This document shows, one piece after another, positions 24,648 through 29,748 of a stretch of 29,748 bases of DNA. The notes below the pieces were generated by a model. It saw only the letters and a list, made by a program, of their open reading frames with translations. It was not told the origin of the DNA and searched no databases. The stretch is from a virus: the IMG/VR virus record IMGVR_UViG_3300028392_000225, positions 1 through 29,748 of that record; one strand, written 5' to 3'. Each line of letters opens with the position of its first letter. Positions within the stretch are counted from its first letter, which is position 1. Made by a program: the position numbers and the translations under genes.

Positions 24648-25247
24648 TTAAGATGTCGCGGTAGTCGAGTAGGTAACGCTAACAGTGTCGCCAGATGTAA
24701 CAGTCTTGGCAGTGCTGAAGTTTCCTTCTGAGTACAAAGTACCCGCAGTGCTAGAGAGTGTGCTGACAGCGCCTGTGCCTGTTACCAAGAAGCAGCCATA
24801 CACAGTAGCAGAACCTGTCATTGTGTAGGTAATCGCTGTGGCTGTAGAAGTTGTTACGTTTGATGGAGTTGAACCAGAAGAGGTAGAGGCACCAAACACA
24901 GCCGTACCGCGAACAGCAGAACCACTTACGGTGTAGGTAGTCAACTCAGTCCATGTCTTAGAAGTCATGGTGTCTGCCGCTGCAAACGTAGTGCTGTTGC
25001 TAATCAAACCTAGGAATGGGCCAACAGTTGTGTAAGTACCAGAAGTACGTAGCAAGGTATCAAGCATCAACTGCTTACCGATAGCCACAACTAAGTTAGG
25101 GAACTCTTCATTCCACTTGAGTTTGCCATCAGCATCACGGCACTCTACGTGGTAGTAGCCGTCAACACCCATGCCTTCTGGGATAGAAGCGTTTGCTTGT
25201 AGCGTTGCTACTGCATGGTCGCCAAAGTTAGAAAGTTCGTTTTGCAT
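24648..25247 (-). CDS. Beta-rich virion protein upstream of the fibres (199 aa)
   Basis: The first 70 residues are mixed in composition (GYYHVECRDADGKLKWNEEF, then NLVVAIGKQLMLDTLLRTSG). The remainder is Thr/Ser/Ala/Gly-rich beta sequence with many short strands and ends in an SVTYSTTATS tail. I recall proteins with this N-terminal pattern beside tail genes in environmental phages, but no characterised function. A TAGGAG site precedes the ATG. Its position between the 147-residue structural-type protein and the S74 fibre suggests a tail or fibre-connector component. No membrane segment or enzyme motif is visible. Confidence 0.6.
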   Translation of the reverse strand: MQNELSNFGDHAVATLQANASIPEGMGVDGYYHVECRDADGKLKWNEEFPNLVVAIGKQLMLDTLLRTSGTYTTVGPFLGLISNSTTFAAADTMTSKTWTELTTYTVSGSAVRGTAVFGASTSSGSTPSNVTTSTATAITYTMTGSATVYGCFLVTGTGAVSTLSSTAGTLYSEGNFSTAKTVTSGDTVSVTYSTTATS

Positions 25248-25258
25248 ATATGCTCCTA

Positions 25259-25702
25259 TTAAGAGATGCGGATGATTGCAGACGTATTAGTGACTGCTGG
25301 GAATTGTACGGTGAATGTACTCGTAGAGGTCTTATCTGAACCAAAATCAAGCACGCATACTGCGGGGTTTGTTGTGCCGTTAGACAAATAGATCAATGCA
25401 CCTCTTGCGGTGATTGAGCCTGTCCATGCGGCGTTAGTAAAAGACAAATAGGTTGTTGCCATACCTGTCTGGTTACCGATTGTCGGTACTTGAGAAACTA
25501 CCAGAATCTGTCCACCTGCCGCGTAATTTCCACCCGTTGCTTCGCCTGTGCTTGTGTAAGCTGTAGTATCTGCATTTAGCGTAGCGGCGTTTGTGTACAA
25601 CGCAATCTTGTAGACCTGCGATGTACCTGTGTTGAAGTTAAACACCCCATCAAGCAAGCCTGTCTTGAACGTGTTGGTGGTGAAGTTACCCGTGAAAGAC
25701 AT
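25259..25702 (-). CDS. Conserved beta-rich structural-type protein (147 aa)
   Basis: This is a compact all-beta protein with a regular pattern: SFTGNFTTNTFKTGLLDGVF, then YKIALYTNAATLNADTTAY, later AWTGSITARGALIYLSNGT, and a closing VCVLDFGSDKTSTSTFTVQF. I recall this pattern from many marine and freshwater phage genomes, always among tail genes and without a known function. The start overlaps the adaptor stop (TGATG), so it is translated with the SU10-like adaptor. It might be a decoration or tail-tip protein. No catalytic motif is seen. Confidence 0.6.
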   Translation of the reverse strand: MSFTGNFTTNTFKTGLLDGVFNFNTGTSQVYKIALYTNAATLNADTTAYTSTGEATGGNYAAGGQILVVSQVPTIGNQTGMATTYLSFTNAAWTGSITARGALIYLSNGTTNPAVCVLDFGSDKTSTSTFTVQFPAVTNTSAIIRIS

Positions 25703-26406
25703 CAGGTCACCGCCTGTCTAAATTGACCAGAACGATACGCATCCTGACGCTCCATACCATCACCAAGGCGTTTAGCAAGAGCTAATGCTTCCTTGTACTT
25801 TCCGTCGTACAAAGCGATGATGTCAGCTTCACCCTTCATGTATGTGTACGCTTCAACCAAGCAACCATACAAAAGGACAGTATCAAAGTTGTCCCCCAGC
25901 CATGTATGCCCATCAGAAGCAACAGAAATAGAAACTGGGTAGTAGTAATAGTGCAGTTCTACTGCGTAAGACGCATCTGGTGTTGGGCCAACAATGAACG
26001 AGAGTTCGTTGGTGATTGTGCTTGTATTAACAGTCGGACCAAACAACGCGTAGTATTTAGGGATACCTGTATCTGTTGTTGGGTTGGGGTATGCCTGACG
26101 AATGAAGTTTGCATCTTTGTTCAGCAAGTACTCATACTTACCATCCCCATCTATCACTGCTAAAGAGTAGGTAGCTAGGAAATCATCTGGAGCAGACAAA
26201 TATTTATTGGTAGATGTCACATTACCCGTCACGTTCTTACGTAACGACGGAAACTGAACAGAGTTGTATATACGCTGTTCAGCTTGCTCAATAAAGCGAT
26301 TTAGCTGGGTCGTTGAAGACACAACTGTGCTATCCGCCAAAGTGGTGGCGGGAAACGTATTTTCTGTATACGTTTGGATCGCTGTAAGGAGCTCCGTATA
26401 GGTCAT
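25702..26406 (-). CDS. Head-tail adaptor, SU10-like (234 aa)
   Basis: The product has helices at the N-terminus (YTELLTAIQTYTENTF, then LNRFIEQAEQRIYNSVQFPS), followed by LRKNVTGNVTSTNKYLSAPDD and a beta domain, with a helical C-terminus (LVEAYTYMKGEADIIALYDG) that ends in RSGQF. This layout matches the adaptor proteins of podoviruses such as SU10 and, more remotely, T7 gp11. Twelve copies of such proteins bind the portal and seat the nozzle. The start overlaps the upstream stop by ATGA. The length (234) is typical. Together with the 317-residue protein there are two adaptor-type genes, so which contacts the portal directly is unclear. Confidence 0.75.
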   Translation of the reverse strand: MTYTELLTAIQTYTENTFPATTLADSTVVSSTTQLNRFIEQAEQRIYNSVQFPSLRKNVTGNVTSTNKYLSAPDDFLATYSLAVIDGDGKYEYLLNKDANFIRQAYPNPTTDTGIPKYYALFGPTVNTSTITNELSFIVGPTPDASYAVELHYYYYPVSISVASDGHTWLGDNFDTVLLYGCLVEAYTYMKGEADIIALYDGKYKEALALAKRLGDGMERQDAYRSGQFRQAVT

Positions 26407-26681
26407 GCCATCGGTCCGCGTGCCATCACGCCTTTAGTTGCTGCGCCTGTGCCACGGATTTTGATACCAGTGGTCTTGACGTTGGTGTTAGCTGGGTTGC
26501 CACCGCTTACACGACGACCGGGCATACCACCGGGAGTAGACTCAGCCGCGCTCATGCTGTTGGGGTCGGTCTTGTAACCGATGTCTGAGCCTGTAGCTTT
26601 ACCAGACATATCGTGCGGTTGGGCGTAAGTGTTGGCTGAACCAACTTCTTTGCCCATCATTTTTTTACTAAAAGTAGCCAT
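26403..26681 (-). CDS. Small basic glycine-rich phage protein (92 aa)
   Basis: The product is rich in Gly, Met, Lys and Ser and probably disordered. It begins MATFSKKMMGKEVGSANTYA and ends with TTGIKIRGTGAATKGVMARG, an ending I recall from several environmental phage proteins. No domain or membrane segment is seen. The start overlaps the upstream stop (TAATG) and the stop overlaps the adaptor start (ATGA), so it is co-translated with neck proteins. A DNA-binding or assembly-helper role is possible but unproven. Confidence 0.6.
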   Translation of the reverse strand: MATFSKKMMGKEVGSANTYAQPHDMSGKATGSDIGYKTDPNSMSAAESTPGGMPGRRVSGGNPANTNVKTTGIKIRGTGAATKGVMARGPMA

Positions 26682-26881
26682 TATTTGCCCCTTTGGTTTG
26701 CGACACGAGCCATGTTGCGTCCCATAGACTTCATCATGTCGGTTGTTACACCGCCTTTTTTGAGTGTAAGTTTAGTACCCTTACCACCCTTGTGTTCTTG
26801 CATGTCGTGTTGCTTAAAGGCTTTTTTGATCATCGCCTTGTCTTGAGCCATGTCAGCTTTACCAGATTCCATTTTTGCCAT
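26681..26881 (-). CDS. Small basic Met/Lys-rich protein (66 aa)
   Basis: The ATG at 26881 is preferred because TAGGAG lies six bases upstream; a TTG at 26887 would overlap this site. The product is highly charged (DMAQDKAMIKKAFKQHDMQE) and ends with LKKGGVTTDMMKSMGRNMAR and a basic tail. The KKGGV segment resembles the GG-hinge peptides in other proteins of this window. No named family or function is known to me. It overlaps the next gene by TAATG. Confidence 0.6.
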   Translation of the reverse strand: MAKMESGKADMAQDKAMIKKAFKQHDMQEHKGGKGTKLTLKKGGVTTDMMKSMGRNMARVANQRGK

Positions 26882-26890
26882 TTTCAACTC

Positions 26891-27319
26891 CTAAGTTGTT
26901 GCTACCGTAACTGTACCAAGTTGTACAACCAAATTCAAATTATTTGGCGTCAACGCTGCGTCAAAACTGCTTGCCCCGCCAACAGGATTCCAGCCCCATT
27001 GAAAGATTCGGCTACCACCTTGCGGTGTACCAGTACCAGTTGGCCCAGTGCCACCACTCACATTTGTCTGCAATCCGCTCGTTCCAGAAATCACATAACT
27101 TCTGTCAGGACGAGGATTACGCAATGCTTGTGGATCATCCACAGGCCACATACCCAACTGCAACTGCGGATGGTCTGGGTCCCAGCACTCTGGACACACC
27201 AACAAGTTGTAGTTCTTAGTCTTGATGATCTCAGTCTTAAGAACCTTTAACTTGAACCGCTGACCACAGCGGTCACACTCCGAAATCGCATTCTTGCCAG
27301 AAGCAAAACGATTACCCAC
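26891..27319 (-). CDS. Zinc-ribbon protein of the neck region (142 aa)
   Basis: The start is a GTG with a strong GGGAGG site five bases upstream. Cys pairs C15-C18 (CDRC) and C42-C45 (CPEC) form a zinc ribbon, and the conserved segment CWDPDHPQLQLGMWPVDDPQ follows. The rest (85-142) is Gly/Thr-rich and ends in beta-strand-like sequence (NLNLVVQLGTVTVATT). I recall zinc-ribbon proteins with this DHPQLQLG motif next to adaptor genes in many environmental phages. The function is unknown; a virion protein with a small metal-stabilised head is one option, a DNA- or RNA-binding protein another. It starts after a 2-base gap behind the 317-residue gene. Confidence 0.7.
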   Translation of the reverse strand: MGNRFASGKNAISECDRCGQRFKLKVLKTEIIKTKNYNLLVCPECWDPDHPQLQLGMWPVDDPQALRNPRPDRSYVISGTSGLQTNVSGGTGPTGTGTPQGGSRIFQWGWNPVGGASSFDAALTPNNLNLVVQLGTVTVATT

Positions 27320-27321
27320 GA

Positions 27322-28275
27322 CTACCTCCCAATGTAGGTCTGTCTAGGAACCAAACGTAATGCTGCCTTTTCATGATCTTCATACGCGGCAAGTTCCCAA
27401 GCCTCGTCATACTGAGCCTTCAACATAGGTAACCGCTCCATCCCAGTTGGAACTTTGCCAGCGATGTAGTACGACAGACCAGCCGCCATACAAGGGATAA
27501 ATCTAAACGGCACGTCCATGATGTTCACACCGCCGCCAGCATCTTGGGTGCGGCGTAGACGCCAGTAAACAAATGTGTAGTCCTGAGCATTGTCAGGAGT
27601 AGGCCAAACAGTTATGGCTGGTACTTGTTGCCAGTACACAGGGAGAGCGATACCACCTGTATGACCTGTCGCAATCGTGTTTTGTTGCCCACGGAAACAG
27701 CTATTCAAAGTTCCAGTTACAGAATTTGTATTCTGGGTTATGTATCCGTAGTTGATGATCTCATTCTCAATCTTTACAAACCCTGCTGCGGGTAAACCCG
27801 TAACATCACTCACCACGATTGTGTCTGATGTAGATGTAATTGTTGTAGTTAATGTAGAAGCTACAGGGCTAGTCTGCCCGTTGTAGCGCTGAATCCAGAC
27901 TTGAATAGGTCTGGCTTGGGTTAACTTGTTTGGGATCGTAGCGTATGTAGATACGCTGATGCGCGTGATCGTTAAGTCCGCTTGGTTGGTCGTATTGTTC
28001 GCATTTGTGCGAATTAGGTGCTCAAGCAAGTCAATAGTGTCGTTGGGCAGTGCGTATGTGTTCTGACCGGGAACTAGGGTAATAGACCCCGGCTCAATAG
28101 TCCACATGTTGATGCCACGGTTCGCCCAATCAGCGAACATGATATTGAGACTACGACGTGCAGTACGCAGGTCGTATCCTGTGCGCATCTCACTACCGGC
28201 GCGTTCAAACGCCTCCTCGACCAACTCGGTGAGGTCAAGGTTAAAGCTGAGTGCGCCAGAGGTAGTTGTTGCCAT
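27322..28275 (-). CDS. Neck/tail-adaptor protein, P22 gp4-like candidate (317 aa)
   Basis: The N-terminal helices (LTELVEEAFERAGSEMRTGY, then ARRSLNIMFADWANRGINMW) are followed by a loop-strand region ending YALPNDTIDLLEH. This is the pattern of gp4-like tail accessory factors, where a helical bundle binds the portal and a central beta part faces the nozzle. The C-terminal part is helical again (SYYIAGKVPTGMERLPMLKA, then YDEAWELAAYEDHEKA). Residues 144-215 are an inserted beta module (VVSDVTGLPAAGFVKIENE and onwards) resembling an insertion in the nozzle protein. Role: head completion and docking of the tail. The gene starts two bases after the upstream stop. The family call is moderate. Confidence 0.65.
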   Translation of the reverse strand: MATTTSGALSFNLDLTELVEEAFERAGSEMRTGYDLRTARRSLNIMFADWANRGINMWTIEPGSITLVPGQNTYALPNDTIDLLEHLIRTNANNTTNQADLTITRISVSTYATIPNKLTQARPIQVWIQRYNGQTSPVASTLTTTITSTSDTIVVSDVTGLPAAGFVKIENEIINYGYITQNTNSVTGTLNSCFRGQQNTIATGHTGGIALPVYWQQVPAITVWPTPDNAQDYTFVYWRLRRTQDAGGGVNIMDVPFRFIPCMAAGLSYYIAGKVPTGMERLPMLKAQYDEAWELAAYEDHEKAALRLVPRQTYIGR

Positions 28276-28277
28276 GA

Positions 28278-28493
28278 TTACTCGTCAGAGGTAGAGGCTT
28301 TAGCTTTTTTAGCTTTGGGTGCTGGAGTTTCAACTTCAGTCGCTACAGGTATAAATTGACCAGCGACTTTAGCAACCAACGCTTCTAGTGCGGGGTCTAC
28401 AACGCCACACATCGTATGGTATAGATTGGCTTTAGCACGAAGAGCATCAAGAACGATTGCGTCTTCTTCGGCAGTTAGAGTGAATTGAGACAT
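28278..28493 (-). CDS. Small hypothetical protein (71 aa)
   Basis: The first 50 residues look like a small helical domain (LTAEEDAIVLDALRAKANLY, then VDPALEALVAKVAGQF), and the last 20 are a Lys/Ala/Pro-rich disordered tail. An AGGAAACC site precedes the ATG at 28493. I do not recognise it. It sits just ahead of the 317-residue neck gene with a 2-base gap. Confidence 0.55.
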   Translation of the reverse strand: MSQFTLTAEEDAIVLDALRAKANLYHTMCGVVDPALEALVAKVAGQFIPVATEVETPAPKAKKAKASTSDE

Positions 28494-28501
28494 GGTTTCC
28501 T

Positions 28502-28687
28502 TTACTTTTTAAAACTTTTAAGGGTCTGGGCTAGACGAGCTCGTTGACCCATCTTGCCGGGGGCTTTGGCGGCTTTAGCTAACAACTTTGGAGAGATCGG
28601 GTTCTTTGGATTCTTTGGGTTAATACCTAAAGACTTCCGCAATGCTCCGGGCTTCTTGATTGCTTTTTGTATCCACTGTTCAGCCAT
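28502..28687 (-). CDS. Small basic WIQKAIKKPGAL-type protein (61 aa)
   Basis: The product is strongly basic, Lys/Pro/Ala-rich, and starts MAEQWIQKAIKKPGALRKSL, ending with RARLAQTLKSFKK. I recall this signature (W-I-Q-K-A-I-K-x-P-G-A-L and a terminal ARLAQTL) in very many phages, usually near head and neck genes; its role is not established. The charge suggests nucleic-acid binding. AAGGAAATAAT precedes the ATG. Confidence 0.65.
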   Translation of the reverse strand: MAEQWIQKAIKKPGALRKSLGINPKNPKNPISPKLLAKAAKAPGKMGQRARLAQTLKSFKK

Positions 28688-28688
28688 A

Positions 28689-28937
28689 TTATTTCCTTGC
28701 GGTTTTAGCAGAGTTTATGAACGCTTGACCAGTTGGCGCACCTTTGCCACCAACTCGGCGCATTTTTTCACCAGAGCCTGCAGCAATTCTTTTGCGCTTT
28801 GCATTGATATTTGCATATAGTCCTACCTTTCCGCCTTCGGCGTATTGTGTGAAGTCGGTGTCATCCCTTCGGGCAGTCTTCTTGCCTTTGGGCATCTTGG
28901 AAGGGCGTATAGCGCCCATACCGCGACTTGACATCAT
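28689..28937 (-). CDS. Small basic protein with GG-hinge peptide (82 aa)
   Basis: I place the start at the ATG that overlaps the upstream stop (TAATGATG); a longer frame starting at 29000 runs inside the upstream gene. The product starts MMSSRGMGAIRPSKMPKGKK, contains QYAEGGKVGLYAN and ends in a basic Gly-rich segment (MRRVGGKGAPTGQAFINSAK). No membrane segment or enzyme motif is visible. The EGGKVxxYA peptide relates it to other GG-hinge proteins in this window. Function unknown. Confidence 0.6.
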   Translation of the reverse strand: MMSSRGMGAIRPSKMPKGKKTARRDDTDFTQYAEGGKVGLYANINAKRKRIAAGSGEKMRRVGGKGAPTGQAFINSAKTARK

Positions 28938-29176
28938 TACTTGTACATCCCACCACCGCACATGACGATGGTCCCTTTGGTCTTGCCACGTTGGGCACAA
29001 CCATCTGCACGAGAAGAAGCTGAACCACCAGAAGCTAATTTCTTAACTACCTTTGGTGCTGGCATAGGCTTAGGTTCTTTTTCAACCTTGATTGCGCTAC
29101 CGGGTTCTTGGGGCTTAGTGCCTGTACGAACAGGCTCGTCCACGGGGGTGGAATCGGGGTATTTAATGTCAGCCAT
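28937..29176 (-). CDS. Small protein with basic GG/RADG C-terminal module (79 aa)
   Basis: The ATG at 29176 is preferred because GGAAAG lies eleven bases upstream; a GTG at 29185 lies inside the previous gene, two bases from that site. Residues 1-45 are acidic, Pro-rich and probably disordered (DSTPVDEPVRTGTKPQEPGS). Residues 45-79 form the module VVKKLASGGSASSRADGCAQ, then RGKTKG, and end with MCGGGMYK. The same module ends the preceding gene, so the two are paralogous at their C-termini. Possible roles include capsid-DNA contact or an assembly peptide; none is shown. Confidence 0.6.
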   Translation of the reverse strand: MADIKYPDSTPVDEPVRTGTKPQEPGSAIKVEKEPKPMPAPKVVKKLASGGSASSRADGCAQRGKTKGTIVMCGGGMYK

Positions 29177-29178
29177 GA

Positions 29179-29715
29179 TTAGCACATCTTTCCGCGAGTT
29201 TTGCCTTTGGTAGCAATACCATCAGCGCGTTTAGAAGCAGAGGAAGCCATGCCGCCAGAAGCCATCTTCTTGACTGCACCGCCTTTTTTGTAGGGATTGT
29301 CAGCTTCGTCGCGACGACCACGTAAAGGTACGTTGAACGCCCCTGCTAAGTTACGGACACGATCAGCTTGGGCTGTGTCTGCGGGGGTATTCGCCCGCGC
29401 TATTTGTTCTGAGTCAGACATGTAGCCGCCAATACGTGGCGATGCCGCCCGAACAGGAACTTTACCAACACCTACAGGCCCCGTACGACGACCTTCGTTA
29501 CCGTAGTTTTCGTCAGGACGGGCAGCCGCACCGGGTTCTGGTGTAGACATACCGGTATCCACGAGGTCTGTTCTACCGCGTGAGACTGCATTAGCACGGT
29601 CTGCCATTTCAGCATCCATACCAGATGTATCTGCGCCTTCTTTACCCTTACGCTTGGACAACATCATGCCCAATGCGCCAAGCGCCGCTAATCCTGCTAA
29701 ATCTTTACGTGCCAT
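29179..29715 (-). CDS. Protein with hydrophobic N-terminus and GG/RADG C-terminal module (178 aa)
   Basis: Residues 4-19 form a short hydrophobic helix (DLAGLAALGALGMMLSKRKG) with basic residues on both sides. The middle is polar, Gly/Pro/Asp-rich and probably disordered. The C-terminus reads KKGGAVKKMASGGMASSASK, then RADGIATKGKTRGKMC, the module shared with the next gene. AAGGAG lies six bases before the ATG at 29715. It is the first complete gene of the visible late operon and is probably expressed with capsid genes to the right of the window. No function is known to me. Confidence 0.65.
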   Translation of the reverse strand: MARKDLAGLAALGALGMMLSKRKGKEGADTSGMDAEMADRANAVSRGRTDLVDTGMSTPEPGAAARPDENYGNEGRRTGPVGVGKVPVRAASPRIGGYMSDSEQIARANTPADTAQADRVRNLAGAFNVPLRGRRDEADNPYKKGGAVKKMASGGMASSASKRADGIATKGKTRGKMC

Positions 29716-29721
29716 GATTTA

Positions 29722-29727
29722 CTCCTT
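29722..29727 (-). promoter_or_regulatory. Ribosome binding site of the 178-aa gene
   Basis: AAGGAG followed by six bases and ATG at 29715. It overlaps the TAA that ends the frame running in from the right edge, so translation is likely coupled. Confidence 0.75.
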
Positions 29728-29748
29728 AGCAATATTTCTTAGCCATAC
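29726..29748 (-). CDS. Possible 3' end of an upstream gene, partial
   Basis: The last bases of the window read, on the minus strand, ...MAKKYC then TAA, ending inside the ribosome binding site of the 178-residue gene. It could be the tail of an upstream gene cut by the window edge, perhaps another protein ending in a basic Cys-terminated tail like its neighbour (GKMC), or a six-codon leader. Too little is visible to decide. Confidence 0.3.

Noticed and set aside
1-29748. tRNA genes, CRISPR arrays, insertion sequences, attachment sites
   Set aside because: No cloverleaf-like segment, spaced direct-repeat array, transposase or integrase was recognised on reading either strand; coding sequence leaves almost no room for them.

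Overview
This window is a stretch of a tailed double-stranded DNA bacteriophage genome, most likely podovirus-like (short-tailed) and from an uncultured aquatic phage. The evidence is a neck and tail set built from adaptor-type proteins, a P22/T7-like nozzle protein and large ejection-type proteins. No tape-measure gene with a long coiled-coil rod, sheath, tube or baseplate gene was seen. Coding density is nearly complete, and genes overlap by ATGA or TAATG junctions or sit a few bases apart. I saw no tRNA, rRNA, integrase, IS element or CRISPR array. The host cannot be named from the sequence.

Layout. (1) 1-1656, plus strand: the 3' part of a DUF927-type replication ATPase/helicase gene and a small overlapping gene, ended by a strong terminator at 1703-1732. 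(2) 1732-29748, minus strand: one continuous late operon read from right to left. In transcription order it holds: (a) 29715-28278, five small proteins, two of which share a basic, glycine-rich C-terminal module; (b) 28275-25702, the neck: a P22 gp4-like adaptor candidate, a zinc-ribbon protein, two small basic proteins and an SU10-like adaptor; (c) 25702-19803, small beta-rich virion proteins and a tail-fibre/adhesin cluster, comprising an S74-chaperone fibre, a protein of twelve 20-residue repeats, another fibre, and a polyglycine adhesin; (d) 19791-18585, an accessory island with an unknown protein, a cupin and a 2OG-Fe(II) oxygenase; (e) 18583-16814, the lysis region with a tail-anchored protein, a 55-residue membrane protein, a 3TM-type holin and an M15 endolysin; (f) 16812-1732, the nozzle, a C1q-like jelly-roll protein and four ejection-type genes (496, 135, 794 and 2585 residues), the last being a giant polyvalent protein with an HExxH metallopeptidase domain.

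How it fits together. The neck and nozzle proteins close the capsid and form the short tail. The fibres and adhesins bind the host. By analogy with T7 gp13-gp16, the last four genes would make internal proteins that leave the virion with the DNA. The lysis genes release progeny. The oxygenase and cupin are accessory enzymes that may act on host or virion material.

Most noteworthy observations: the giant protein carries several peptides resembling sliding-clamp-binding motifs and a duplicated N-terminal IFDPFAQR tag; a GG-hinge/basic peptide module recurs through several virion-region genes; and a beta module is shared between the adaptor and the nozzle. Functions below are inferred from motifs, length and context, with no database search.
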